DNA of 64,000 bases, taken from Phyllostachys edulis. Its lineage: Eukaryota > Streptophyta > Magnoliopsida > Poales > Poaceae. A model generated the notes under the pieces. It was not told where the DNA came from. It was given only the letters and a program-made list of their open reading frames with translations, and did not search any database. Shown here in pieces: positions 29,876 to 42,996 of this stretch. Location of the stretch: the NCBI GenBank assembly GCA_036346405.1, contig CM070562.1, positions 66,554,195-66,618,194 of the forward strand. Direction: 5' to 3'. Made by a program: the position numbers and the translations under genes. How positions within the stretch are numbered: position 1 is the stretch's first letter; each line of letters starts with the position of its first letter.

Positions 29876-32165
29876 TGAAGAAAAAATTCTCAGGGACGAG
29901 GTCTCGTGGCCGTCCTTCCAAGGCCCGTCCAGATGTCTAACTGCGTGTGTTCTCTGAACCAATCTCAAAACAGCAAGAATAAGCGAATCGCCTCTTCCTC
30001 TTCCTCGATTCGCCTCACGCGAACCACTTTCGCGCTTCTCTTCGTGCTCGCGCCAGCCTTGCTTGGATCGATTCGCCACCGCCTCTGCCCATGGCCGTCT
30101 CGTCGTGTTGCTTGCGCCATACGGTGGCCGTTGTCGATAAGCGGACTCGCCAACGCCATCAACGCGACTCACATGGCCGCCATCTGCTCACTTCTCTTCG
30201 CTTCGCGCCAGCCGCTTCGAACCAATCGCCGCGCCCTCTGCCCTGTCGGCGATCTCGTGCTTCTCATGCGGCAGCGGCCGTCGTCGATAGCATCGACGCG
30301 ATTCCTGACGACTTTGCATGACCCTAGTTCACCTTGCTTGCTCGCGCCCGGTGGTGTGGCGGCTTCGGCGACAATGAGCGCCTCGGCTCGCCGATGGCCG
30401 GCGGCGAAAAATCCGACCACCTGCGGCGCATCCCAACCACCCTGCATCCGGATTTTGATGTAGTGAATGCGTTTCTCGGTTGACTGAATATTTCTCTGAA
30501 CCTATAAATTGCTTCTCAAGTCTTCATGATTGTTTCTATGAATGATTGAAAGATTGAATGTGTTGTCTCTGAATGTATGCATGTCTGAATGAACATGTAA
30601 TTTGTATTTGTGAATTCTACAGATTTGTGAATTCTTGATTTTCCATAATGTCAGTATTGTATCAGTAAAATAGCATCATGTACTACCAATTGCTAAAGAA
30701 TGATAGATAAGAGGCATCAAACTAAACAGGAGCAAGGAAATTGATCTACAGATTTGTGAATTCTTGATTTTTCATAATGTCATTATTGTATCAGTAAAAG
30801 AGCATTTAGATAGGCAGAAACTGAATTCATTTACAACATCAGTTTTGTAGAGAAAATTTACTACAACAGATAGTTTCATAGAGCACCATGTACTACCAAT
30901 TGCTCTCGAGAACTCATGGATGAACGATGTCGAGCGAGTTTATACTACTTGACACGTCATCACGGGAACTTCGGGGATGCATTTTCTAACAAGGCGAAGT
31001 TACAATTCTTTGGGTAAATTCAAACACTAATCGGTGACCTACTTACGTAGCGAAACACTGGGTGCAAAATGATGAGAGAAGCTGTTCTATAATTCCATTG
31101 TATGAACAACTGTCATTTTTAGGAAGCAAGAACAATATCAGATTGCAATATCCAGTAACAAGAGAACATGATGCTCCAACAATAGTATCAGATTGCAATA
31201 TCCAGCAACAACAGTATCAAATTGCAATAACATGAATACTTTTTGGATATCATTGGAGTTCAACCATATAGTTAGAATAAAAAGAGTACTATCAAATATG
31301 CATTAATCATCTACATTACAAGTCACGATAACAGCGCCAACATGAGATTTCCACCATGGTGCTCTTTTACTGATACAATACTGACATTATGAAAAATCAC
31401 GAATTCACAAATCTGTAGAATTCACAAATACAAATTACATGTTCATTCAGACATGCATACATTCGGAGACAACACATGTAATCTTTCATTCATTCACAGA
31501 AACAATCATGAAGACTTGAGAAACAATTTACAGGTTTAGAGAAAAATTTCAGAGAAATATTCAGTCAACAGAGAAACGCATTCACTACATCAAAATCCGG
31601 ATGCAGGGTGGTCGGGATGCGCCGCGGGTGGTCGGGATGTGCTGCCGTCGAAGCTGTCGAAGGAGCTGAGGTGTCTCGCTGCCGTCGAAGCCGCCACACC
31701 ACCGGCGCGGCAAATAGCGTGAACTAAAGTCTGCTTGCCGGGAGTCACGTCGATGCCATCGGCGACGCCGCCGCCGGGCATGAAAGCGCCGAGATCGTCG
31801 GCAGGCGAGGCGGTGGCGGATTAGTTCGGCGGCGTTAAGCGCGAGCAAAGAGAAGGGGAGATGGGCGGCACTGAGTCGCGTTGATCTTGCGTCGAAGAGT
31901 CGCCATCGACAACGGCCATCATTGGCGCAAGCGCAGCCGCAGATGGGCGGCGAAGCGAAGAGGCGATGGCGAATCGGTCGGCGGCGTTAAGCGCGAGCAC
32001 GAAGAAAGGAGAGCCATGTTCGCATGTTAGGCGAACCGGAGGAAGAGGAAGAGGCGGTTCGCTTTCTATTTGGTTGCTTTGAGATTGGTTACAGAGAACA
32101 CATGTGTTGAACATCGGGGCGGGGCCTTGGAAGGGCAGCTCGAGGCCCCGTCGAAGAATTTTCTT
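29876..32165. mobile_element. 2.3 kb element with ~0.8 kb inverted arms
   Basis: The left arm (about 29876-30680) and right arm (about 31354-32165) are reverse complements. Examples are GAAGAAAAAATTCT with AGAATTTTCTTC at the outer ends, CCTTCCAAGGCCC with GGGGCCTTGGAAGG, CATCCGGATTTTGATGTAGT with ACTACATCAAAATCCGGATG, and TTTACTGATACAATACTGAC at the inner ends. The spacer of about 670 bases has further copies of the inner motif (CAGATTTGTGAATTCTTGAT near 30750). Arms differ by small gaps and substitutions. No transposase is present, so it is a foldback-like or long-TIR non-autonomous DNA element. The family is unknown. Confidence 0.7.
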
Positions 32166-32939
32166 CCCAAAGACAAAGACCATGGGGAGACCCAGGGAGA
32201 GAGAAGAAGCGGCGCCGGGGGCAGCACTGGCAATGAGACGTGGCAGGCAGCGGCACCATGGGGCGAGCCAAGCCCCATGAACGCGAGAGTCCAGAGCCTT
32301 GCCACCGTGTGGCGTCAAGCGTCGAAGAAAGCGGCGGCAGCCCGTATGGCAGCCGGGAGGATAGGAGCAGAGGAGGTAGGAGGAGGCGCACAGTAACATC
32401 CCAAATGTATAATTAGGGTTAATCAAGTATAATTATATGTGTAGAAATTAAAACTTTTCTCACATCTTGAAAACCCTAAAATCTTATGTAATTCTTGTCC
32501 AAGAGTTGTGTAATCAAAAACACAAAGCTCTTGTTGACCAAAAATCAAACTCATTCTCCAATTATCTTAAATCTTGTGTCAAACATTGGAATATATTTTC
32601 CTTGGTCCCAAAACTGATATGGGACCCCTCTGAAAAATATCACAAGTTGCAAAACTAGTTTGATAAATTTTGGAGGTAAAACAATCCTTTAAACAACCTT
32701 AACGAATTTCCTGAGAAAAATGCATTGCATAATAACCTCTGGAAATTTTATGCAAGGTTGATCTCATTGTCAGCAAGCTCGAGTTAAAATTTCATCAAAT
32801 TTGGAGTTCATTTGCTATCTCAAATAATTACGGTAAGTTTCAATTTGTTAAAAACTAAATTTAAAAGCCTACACTGTTCCTTGGACTAGCCATATTCAAA
32901 GTTGGTCCAGCCCAACCATGTCGCACCTCAGCCAGACCT

Positions 32940-33800
32940 CATCTCCACCTTGATCGGTCGCGGTAGTTGGATTTACATCCAACCGCCACGACCTCCTCCA
33001 TGATCAACACTGCAAGGACCTCCCGCCTCATGAGGTCATTGCCGTTGGATCTGTGATCAGCGGTCATGACCTCCCACGTGTGTTAAACCTCAAAGACCTC
33101 CTCATTTGTTAAACCATCGCGGCGAGGTCATCCCTTTTGTTGAGGTCGTGGCCGTTGGATCAAATCCATGACCACGACCTCCTCCTCAACATACTCGGTC
33201 AGTCATCCCATCTCACGTGAGGTCATAGCCCTTGGATCCAAGATCCATGGCCCCGACCTCCCTCACCGTTAGACTAAACAAACCTCCCACTAACCAAGGT
33301 CGTAGCCATTGGATCAAATCCAACGACTCACGACCACCTGCGTATCCAGCACTCACAACCTCCCCATCTTTTGTTGTGCACGTTAGATTAAAATCTCGGT
33401 CACGACCTCCTTTGTCTCATCGCACTGAGACCTCCCAGGCAAGACGTGAGATCGTAGCCCTTAGATCTAAATCTAAAGGCCATGACCTCCCTTGTGCGTT
33501 GCAAGCTCAGGACCTCCACCTCTTTTGATCGGAACCCTTAGATCTAAATCTAACGGTCTGACCTCCCTTACTGTGCGCATCATATCAAACCTCCCGGTCA
33601 TTGTGTGCCCTTGGATTTAAATCCAAAGGCCATGACCTCCCTCATGTCTTTTTGATCGCGTGCAGTTAAGTCCTCACCGGAGGTCCGCACTTGGATGGAG
33701 ATCAACGCTTTGGACCTCTGTCCCTTTTCCTCACGTGCGTTTTTCGCGATTAAAAAATCGGAGGCCACGACCTCCCATCCTTGATCGTGTGGTGGGACCT
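32940..33800. repeat. Palindromic GACCTCC units (first LTR)
   Basis: Successive units read GAGGTCGTGGCCGTTGGATC then an A-rich centre and ATCCAACGGCCACGACCTCC-like right arms (for example near 33141, 33212, 33297, 33447, 33520 and 33594). Variants have TTAGATCTAAATCTAA at the centre. Each can pair with itself. The spacing is about 45-90 bases. The same units lie at 43560-44410. Confidence 0.75.
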
Positions 33801-34969
33801 CCTCCCGGCCACTTAAAACATAACGGTTCGAAAATGAGATCCGATGGTTAGGACCTCCCGGTCTTATCCAGCGGTCATAAGGACCTCCTGTTCTTCTCCT
33901 TCCTCTGGCGCGCGTGCGTCTCGCGGTGGAGTTATCTGCGCCAGCCTCTGCACCTTTAATGACTCTTTCTTGACCAAGCATTTAATGCTGGTCGACTTTC
34001 ATCTCCAGTCGGCCTGACCTGCCTTGTTGTCAACTTTATGTCATGTCCATCCCATGGACCAACCCGTGGCTAAGCTCACCATGGAGCTTAGCCCGACTCA
34101 TAACCTTCACCTCGGGCTATAAGTGTCCACTCGAGCTCCCGTTGGCTTCCTTTACACACTTGGAGCCTGTCATACCAGTGTTTGGCTGAGCTCCTAACTC
34201 ACTCACCTCCTCTCTAGTGGCTGCCATTGTTGAAGTCCTTGGAGCTTCTCGGTAGCTCAGGAGTTCCAGTGGCTCCCTCTTTCAAACCTTGCTCACTCTT
34301 GCTCCCCAAACCTCCTGGAATAACCCTAACTTATTTTGTTTGGGCATTTTTCAGAGGTGGACAAAGCTGAGCTTGGAGCTGGTCTTGTGAGTCTGCAAGC
34401 TTCGTTGTCTTCCCCAACTCCGGTCATCACCTCCACGACCTCCCGGCACCTTAGGACCTCCAGTACCTCCTGTTAGTCCTTTAGTTCTTGGCACCGCTGA
34501 ATGCATGTCGCGGAGCTTTAGTTTTAGCACACGCTTGATTGTCGCGCGAGCTCCATTTTGCATTTTCGTAGTTTGGCCGTCTTTGGTCATCTTTTGACCT
34601 CTCCGGCTCGGCGGCGTTCAAAGCCGTCGCATGGCCGTTGAAGAAGGACCATTAGGTGCGCCGCGGTTATTGCGGACCGCGGTATCATTGGACCTCACCG
34701 GCGGGCTCTACATCGCGGCGAGGATCACTTCTTCACGCTTCGGGATTTTGTCGGACGTCCGGCGTGTCATTGTCGTTTTAGGACATAAATTCACCGTTTT
34801 AAATGCCCAATCATTGCAATCATGGGGTTAGCGTTAAATGCCATTAACTTTGTCTCTTGTGCGCATTTAAAACCTCCCTCGCGGACCTCCTCATGGTCCC
34901 GGCGCATTTATGCTCTCTCCTAGTGCGTCTTGTGAGTTAAAGTATTTGGAGTGCAGGGCGTCGCCCCTC

Positions 34970-35300
34970 CTCAGGAGATCTGGGCGTCCAAGACCTCCCT
35001 TGCGCATCGTCGTGGCCGTCGAGACCTCCTGGAGGCTGTGGCGTTTAGACCTCCTTAGGACCTCCCCGAGGCCATCTCAGCCGTTCATGACCTCCCCGGG
35101 TAGATCTTGACCGTCAAGGTCCTCCCTCGGACGATCTGAACCATCGAGGACCTCCCCTGGAACATCTGGACCGTCCAGGACCTCCCCTGTGAGGTCCTGA
35201 CGATGTAGATTTTCCTCAGGGAGATCTTGATAGTTTAGATCTTTCTTTGGAAGATCTCACCGTTGAGGACCTCCCCTTTAGATCTGGTCCGTTCCGGACC
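34970..35300. repeat. Tandem ATCTGGACCGTCCAGGACCTCC units (first LTR)
   Basis: Units with a period near 35-40 bases combine GATCTxGACCGTC with AGGACCTCCC, for example at about 35100, 35138, 35163 and 35180. The 3' LTR has them at about 45590-45900. Confidence 0.65.
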
Positions 35301-37854
35301 TCTTTTCCATGTTGTGGTCCGTTGGATTTCCCATCTCGGCCACGACCTCCCCCTCCCTCGCGCATGTGAGTTGCTAAGAGGTCCAGGACCTCTGGACCTT
35401 CACGTGCGCGTGTGTGATGTTCTCCTGGTAGATCTTGAGCCGTTGGATTTAAGATCTGTGGCTCACGTCCTCCCATGCCCTTGTGAGTTTTAGAAATTCG
35501 AGTGAGGTCTTAGTTAAACCTGAAATAAGGTATAGACTTTAGAATTTCATATCTTTTTCATTTTAATTCCAAATGAGGTCATTCAAATTGTGTTAGCTCT
35601 GTATTGAACTTGACTTTAATCCAAAAATGATTGTAAGTTGAGTTCAGCTCCAGAGCACAGATTTGCCATTAGATTTTAAAACCAACTTTAAAATGTGCAC
35701 TTAAATCAATGCTTAACTTGTAAAATACATAACTAATGCTCTATAGACTATTTTTGGGTGAGACCAACTTTGTTGGTTTCCTCTCTTAGTGAACTCACTG
35801 TGAAAATTAGTTTTGAGCATGTTGCTGTTAGGAAAATGAGGACTTGTGCATTATAATTTTGTTCAAGTTCTTGTTTTTGAAAGATTATAGAAAGTGCAAT
35901 ATAGCTCCAAATGAGGTGAACTCAATTGTGTTATTCATCTCATGAGGTGCTGGTTTTACAGTAAAAATTTCAGCTTCACTTCTATTCTAGAAAATTTTGC
36001 GATGAACAGTAACATATTTCTAATTAATAGGCTGAGCAGAATTGTTTTGCTCATATCTTTTGCATTGAGAATCCAAATTCATTGGTTCTTGTTGCAAAAT
36101 TTCCTAGAAATCACCCTCTTGCTGCTGTAGAAAATTCAGAGAATTTGGAGTTCGTTTGTTGTGCTGTCTTTGTGGTGTTTAAATCGTTCTTATCGGTTCT
36201 TTCTCGCTTTTCCGTTGAAGCCGACATTTGTGGTGATCCCGAGAGCGACCCTCCGCAACAAAGTGACCACCAGCAACAAGGCAAGCAGTTTGATCATTTC
36301 CATCATTGTCCCATTACTTTAAAGCTTAATATATCGTTTTACTTCTATGTATGCATGCTACTTTGTGTTAAATGTAAGCTAGCAAGCCTATAGTTGCATA
36401 ATCTGTAGGAATTGTTTATCCTCTACTACCATGAGCCTAGGTTATTTGCTGTGGTGGGAGCTCGTTGGATGAGCTCTTATCACTTAGTAGTTTCGATTTA
36501 AATTGCTTAGACATGCTTAGTTATCGGTAGAAATGGGCGATCATCGACTTAGTCGATGGTCTTGATCACTCAAAACTGATTATTACTCTTATATGTCCAG
36601 CACTTGTGCTTTGATTAATTGTAAAATCAAAAACTGAAAATAAAAGATTGATTTAGACTTGGGCATATTGGATGGATGGCGTGGTTTTGGATGTGGTGGT
36701 ATGCACGGGTCCCTAAGGACCGAGTACTTGGGTCACTAAGCCAAGCGATTTTGCGTACTAACCACACGAGGGGCATATGGAACCCTCTTGACTAAGTACT
36801 TTAGGCGGTGTTAATTGGGGTCGCTCGGTTGGTGTGTTTTAAAGATAAAATGTGTGTGTGATGTGGGAGGGAGCATTAGCTTCCTGAAGGTTGTGTGATG
36901 TCTCCTTCTCCCGTGGGTTGTGCGACTCGAATTAGCATTGTCCATTGGAAATGTCTCGTAGGACTTAGCCGTCTTGAAGCATACCAAAGGTAGTGTGCCT
37001 AATGGAAAGGCGATGCGGCGTGTGGAATGCAGTGGTACACCTGCGAGGATAAAACTATTGAATAGCCTCGTCCTAGGTTATGGACATGCTTGGTAAGGTC
37101 GTTCAAGACTAGACTACAACCTTTAATTAAAACTTGACATGGTTGGTATGAGCGGGAGTTCATGCTATTGTTGTGGTGACTTGGGTTAGTCACTTCGAGA
37201 TTGTTCTTGTTGTTGTTATTATGTTATTATCGCGTTGTTATTTCAACAATTAAAAATGCTTTGTCAAATTGCTTTCAATCTACTATATTATTGCAAATAA
37301 ATGTTGCTTTATGCTAAAATGAGTCCAAAGCCTCATCCACTTAAATAAAGCTTGCATGTAGCTAAATTATAGTTACTGTTATCTTACGTCGGTCTTGCGA
37401 GTACAATAAACAAGTTATTGTACTCATTTGCTTTGCTTAACAACTTTGTTGCAGAGGAGGTAGAGCCCAAAGGGCTTTACTTTTCTTGAGTTGTCGGTGG
37501 TTGGGAGAGCGACTAGCTTGGCGGTCCTGTCGATTGCCTTGTGGGCTAAAGGCACCTTGGTTGGCTCTTATTTTGGGCCATCTTTATGGCACTTTTGCTT
37601 CATTGTTATCTTTTTGTAACTTTTGTTATTTGGCCTAAGGGCCTCTCTTTTGTAATATCTATTCCATATTAATGTTAACTTCGGTTTGTTGCTTATGTAC
37701 TATGTGTTGTATGGAATTGATACATCCTTTTGTTGTGAGGTATGTATCTTGCATTCAGGAAGTATACATCTCTCGAGACTGGTTTATTTGGTTGATAATA
37801 CTAGGGTCAATTGGATGACTAAGTATTATGAGCCTAATAAACGTCGAGTCTCTA

Positions 37855-38626
37855 AAAGTTGGTATCGAGCCGTTATGACCGTAATGCTTGTAAGCTTGGT
37901 CGATCCTTAGGATATTTTGAAAACCTATTTTCAAAGCATCAAATGAGTTTTGAAAGCTTAGGTAAATTCTCGGATTTTATTCCTTACCTATCTTAGCTTT
38001 CTCTTCTCACCTCACTCTAATTTGAGTTTTAAAAGTTGTTTTCCTCTCTTCCTTCTACAAAATAGTTGTTATCGATTAACCTTGGGTTTTGGGAGAACCA
38101 ATGAGATTGGCAAATTGAAGTGTGAGCTGCCCACTACAAGGTTTTGAAGTTACGAGTCGGTGATTCGACAAGGAGCTTGGATCTGAAATCTGGACAGCAA
38201 GCATCAAATTTCCGGACAGCAGTCTCAAAGGTGTCTAATTAGGATAGATAATGAGAGGTTAATCAACAAAAACTTGTGGGAATAAAAGGGTAAGATGTGA
38301 TACTAGTTAGCTAAGTATCTAACACTTATTTCGCTGATTTAACCTTGCTCTTTAGTAGCATTAGCTCTCACCTTACAATCTGATTTTTGATCTTCTCGAC
38401 CAATTACTCGTTCATTCAATACGGGTTAGTTGAGTTGAGAAGTTGAGCCTTGCTTTTGGTGTTTCTTGGCTGTTTTTAGGGTCTTTTAGAAGCTTTTTAA
38501 AGTTTAAATAACCGCTGAGTTTGGCTTTCGTTTGGGGTGATATTCCATTCCCCTAGTCGATCGCTTTTGCTTTCTTTAAGGCTTTGTTTTTGGGTCTAGT
38601 TGCTAACCAAATTTCATTGTAACAGG
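37855..38626 (+). other. Primer binding site and leader
   Basis: TTGGTATCGAGCC near 37858-37870 is a one-base-short form of TTGGTATCAGAGCC, the initiator-tRNA primer site, seen intact at 48473-48486. The leader has no frame. It ends TTTCATTGTAACAGG|ATGGC, where AACAG before the gag ATG resembles a splice acceptor. Confidence 0.7.
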
Positions 38627-39700
38627 ATGGCGGGCCTTTTCGTAGAGGCCAAGGCGATCGGTGACCGTCCGACGAGGAGCTTCCTCCTCCTCAGACCATG
38701 GCGAGGTTCTTCTTGGATCGGCGCAACCGCGCGGATGACAGAGAGTTCTCTTGGGCGTCATCGCTGCAACACCTGCTTACTTCACGGAGCTTGAGGATCT
38801 GGGCGAGGACGCCCATCGGCCGCGTGGAGGACTCGCGGAGTTTCTTCGTACTCGGCCCCTACCTTTTCGGTCGAGGACCCTTTGGATCGCGGACGATTGG
38901 CCGTCTTGTGGGCGTAAGCCGCGCGCGCAGATGCGAGAGCACGAGAAGGCGCTGCGCATCGCACCACCGGAGGTGCGGCTTTGTCATGGTGGGAGAGCTT
39001 TCTCGCCATGCGGCCGTGGATCACACCGTCTCTTGGGAGGAGTTCGTCTTGCCTTCCGACGGGCTCACATCCTGCCCGCTTGATGGAGATCAAGAAGGGG
39101 AGTTTCTTCTTGCGCTCAAGCAAGGCGTGCTTCGATCATGGAGTATGTCTCTGAGTTCAACCATCTAGCTCGTTATGCTCGAGGATGTAGCCACCGATAT
39201 GGCTAAGCGAGGCCAAGTTCAGCGTGGCTTGTCCGAGGAGTGAAGGACAAGCTATCCATTGTCGACTTTCACGATTTTCAGACCTTGGTCGACAAGGCCA
39301 TTGTCGTGAGCATGCGGCTCGAGCTTATGGACTCCATAGCGCAAGTGGGAGGCCCATAAGTCATCGAGGCGCTTCTTCCCATCCCCGCTTGGCGGTCTCG
39401 AAGTACCACTCTCACTCTTGGCGCCCGAGGTCACCGCCTGTTCCTCGTTCATCGCAGCCGTGTCTCGATCCGTGCACTGCGAGTCGTGAGAGGCCCCGCA
39501 ACCCGGCCGCCGGGTCACATGTTTCTCATGCAACGGAAGGGGCATTATGCGAACCAATGCCCTAAGAAGGCAGAGCGACCCTCGTCCTAATGGAGGGCGC
39601 GGGCGAGAGGTGGTGCGGCTCGGGACGGAAGATCGTCCGGCTACCCAAGGCGTGGGTAGTGGTCGCGTCAACGCCATAACCACGAGAGGAGGCTCGAGGC
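38627..39700 (+). pseudogene. Tekay-like gag, frameshifted
   Basis: It starts at ATGGCGGGC (38627). Recognisable pieces include DFHDFQTLVDKAIVV.MRLELMDS near 39258-39335 and a zinc knuckle near 39521-39568 reading FLMQRKGHYANQCPKK, where the first cysteines are lost. Many one- or two-base gaps break it into frames of 60-150 codons. Confidence 0.65.
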
Positions 39701-42700
39701 ACCCGGCGTCGTGCTAGGTACACTTTCGTTAACTCTCATCCCGCTCTTCGTTTTGTTTGATTCAGAGCATCTCATTCATTTGTTTACGAAGTCTTTTCTT
39801 TCTTTGTCGGAGAGCTTCTTTTCTCTCCATTGTCGGTCCCGCTTCTCATTCGCTCTCTGGTTCGGAGTTGAGAGCGAATCTGAGTGTAGGGATGTTCTAT
39901 CGAGATCGGCGTGGGTTTCTTAGCGAACCTTATCCTTCTCCATTCAACAGTCTTGATGTGATTCTTGGCATGGATTGGTTGTCCCAAAGACATGGGGCAA
40001 ATCGATTCGCCAGAAGCTCATCTCTTTATCTAGTCCCTCCGTGGCGGGTTAAGCTTTTAGCCAAGGTCGCTAGATCCGCATCTCTTGGCGCTTGAAGCGA
40101 AGCCGCTCTAGATATTAGCGAAGTCCCAACAGTTTGTGACTTTGTTGATGTCTTTCCTTGAATCTTCCGGGATGCCACCGTTCGAGACCTCGAGTTTGTC
40201 ATTGAGTTGGCTCTGGTACGCCCTATCTCAAAGAGGCCTTATCGGATGCCACCGAACGAGTTGGTAGAATTGAAGAAGCAGTTAAGTGAGCTGCAAGAGA
40301 AGGGTTTCATTCGCCCTAGCTCATCTCCTTGGGGTTGTCCAGCAATCTTCGTAAAGAAAAAGGACGGCACTTTGCGCATGTGCGTTGATTACCGCCCACT
40401 TAATGAAGTGACGATAAAGAACAAGTATCCATTGCCCCGCATCGACGATCTCTTCGATCAATTAACTGGAGCTCGAGTTTTCTCCAAGATTGATCTGAGA
40501 GTGGGATATCATCATGTTCGGATTCGGCCTGAGGATATTCCAAAGACAGCGTTCTCTACTCGCTTCGGCTTATGCGAGTACACCGTCATGTCATTCGCAA
40601 CCAATGCTCTGCCTTGTTCATGAACCTCATGAATTCGGTATTCATAGAGTATTTGGATAAGTTTGTCGTGGTCTTCATCGATGATATCCTTATCTATTCC
40701 AAGAACGATGAGGATCATCCGAGCATCTCAAGCTTGTGTTAGGCAAGCTACGTGAGCACCATTTGTCTGCGAAGTTCGACAAGTCGCGATTCGTTGAAGG
40801 AAGTGGCCTTCTTAGGCCATATTCTTTCGGCGGGAGGCGTAGCTGTTGATCCTAACAAGGTCGTGATGTTCTTTCATGGAGTCAACTCGCTTTGGTCACC
40901 GATGTGCGGAGTTTTCTCGGTTTAGCGGGATATTATCGTCGCTTATCGAGAACTTCTCCAAGATCATGGCCGATGACGGAGTTGCTCAAGAAGGACAAGA
41001 AGTTCGTGTGGTCCGCTGGGTGTGAGAAAGTTTCCAAATACTCAAAAGCGTTTGACCACCGCTCCGTTCTTGTTCTTCCCGATATCCATCGAAGCTTCGA
41101 TATCTTTTGCGATGCTTCTCGTCGAGGCCTCGGTTGTGTCCTTATGCAAGAAGGCAAGGTAGTGGCCTATGCATCAAGGCAATTGAGACCTCATGAACTC
41201 AACTACCCTACTCATGACTTGGAGTTGGCTTCGTGATTCATGCACTTAAGATTTGGCGACATTACCTAATCGGAATCGTTGTGAAGTGTATTCGGATCAC
41301 AAGAGCCTCAAGTACTTGTTCACCCAACCCGACCTAAACCTCGGGCAAAGGAGATGGTTGGAGTTGATCAAGGATTATGACATGGGTATACACTACCATC
41401 CGGGCAAGGCTAATGTCGATTCTTGCGCTTAGTCGCAAAGCGCATTGCCATGCCTTGTTGTCGAGGAGCTTCACCGCTCTTACGGAAGAGTTTCACGTCT
41501 CAACTTGGGTTTAGTTGGCGTGGTTCTCTTCTTTGCCTTGGTTGTGCAACCAACCTTGGTGGATCGGATCAAGTCCGCCCGGCGATCGGATGTTGGAGTG
41601 AGCCACATTAAGGCAAATGTCAAGAACGGAGCGACCAAGTGCTTCTCGAGGATGAGCATGGCGTCGTGAGGTTCGAACAACGCCTTGTGGTTCCAAAGGA
41701 CATGGAGTTGCGAATTTAATCCTCCGAAGCCCATGATTCGCCTTTATCCATTCATCCGGGGCCACAAAGATGTATCAAGATCTCGCCAGAGATTTTGGTG
41801 GACCCGAATGAAGAGGAGATTGCGAAGTTCGTTCTTAGAGTCGGCGTGTGTCGTCGTGTCAAGGCCGAGCATCGGCGTCTCTTTGGCTGCTTGACCTTTG
41901 CCAATTCTGAGTGGAAGTGGGATTCGATCGAATGGATTTCATCACGGTCTACCCACAACCCGAAGAAGAATGATGCCATTTGGGTCGTCATCGATCGATT
42001 GACTAAGGTGGCACATTTCCTTCCGTCAAGATCGAACTTGGTAGGTCTTTTGGCGGAACTCTATATCGCCCGCATCGTGAGTTTGCACGGTGTGCAAAAC
42101 GATTGTGTCGGATCGTGGATCCTTTTCACGTCTCGTTTTTGGCATAGCTTGCAAGAGGCTATGGGAACCGTCTTACCTTTAGCACGGCATATCATCCCCA
42201 AACCGATGGTCGGGCGAGAGGGTCAACCAAGTTTTGGAAGACATGCTTCGTGCTTGTGTCCTTTCATATGGGAAGCATTGGGAGAAATGCTTGTCATTCG
42301 CCGAAGTTTTCTTATAACAACAACTTTCAGGCCAGTCTCGGCATGGCACCATTTGAGGCCTTATACGGGAGAAAGTGTAGGACCCCGTTGAACTGGTCGA
42401 GACCGGTGAGAGACCTCTCTTTGGCGGACTCAATCAATGAGGCCGAGCGCCAAGTCCAAATTTTATTCGTGGCGTTTGCGCCTGCTCAATCGAGCAAAAG
42501 AGCTATGCGGACCGCCGTCGGCGTGAGTTACGTTTTGAGCCTAATGACTTTGTTTATCTCAAAGTCTCTCCTTTGAAGGGCCATCAACGTTTGGCGTCAA
42601 GGGCAAGTTAGCTCCTCGATATGTCGGTCCCTACCGTTATCGAGAAGAAGGGAGCTGTTGCCTATAAGTTGGAGTTGCCGGTACTGCACTTGAGGGGTAC

Positions 42701-42980
42701 ATGATGTTTTCCATGTGTCCCACTTAAGAAGTGCCTCCGTGTTCCAACCGAGGAAGCTCGTTGGAAACCCTCGATGTCAACCCGATTTGACCTATCGCGA
42801 GCACCTGCTCACGTGCTCGATGAGTCCGAGCGAAGGACAAGGAATAAGACCATCAAGTTCCTTAAAGTTCGAGTGGTCAAACCATTACGAGGATGAGGCT
42901 ACTTGGGAAAGAGAAGATCGTCTGCGTCGGACTATCCATCTTTCTTTATCGAGTGAGCCAAATCTCGGGGCGAGATTTAC
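39700..42980 (+). pseudogene. Tekay-like pol: protease, RT, RNase H, integrase, chromodomain
   Basis: The protease ends in LDVILGMDWLSQRHG (39950-39990). Reverse transcriptase opens at 40207-40623 with VDYRPLNEVTIKNKYPLPRI and KIDLRVGYHHVRI. The catalytic FIDDILIYSKN follows near 40675-40707 in another frame, then FLGLAGYYRR. RNase H shows FDIFCDASRRGLGCVLMQEG (41095-41155), KSLKYLFTQPDLNL and YHPGKANV. Integrase shows FSTAYHPQTDGRAERVNQ-like pieces (42180-42230), SFAEFSYNNNFQASLGMAPF and EALYGRKCRTPLNW (42290-42390). The end (42850-42980) reads KFEWSNHYEDEATWEREDRL, the CHDCR-type chromodomain. More than ten frameshifts make it inactive. Confidence 0.8.
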
Positions 42981-42996
42981 GTAAGGGGAGAGATTT

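Larger units (their letters stand above)
32393..37854 (+). repeat. 5' LTR of the Tekay-like element
   Basis: Begins GTAACATCCCAAATG (the first T of TGTAAC is replaced by A) and ends near GTCTCTA, corresponding to GTCTCACA in the other copy. From about 32930 to 35470 it holds dozens of GACCTCC motifs in palindromic and tandem units. From 35520 on it is AT-rich. Confidence 0.85.

Noticed and set aside
33598..33981. 127-codon minus-strand ORF in the Tekay LTR
   Set aside because: It lies wholly inside the LTR repeat units and is broken in the other LTR copy.
38698..39168. 156-codon plus-strand ORF as a separate gene
   Set aside because: It lies in the gag position of the Tekay-like element and is one of several broken gag frames.
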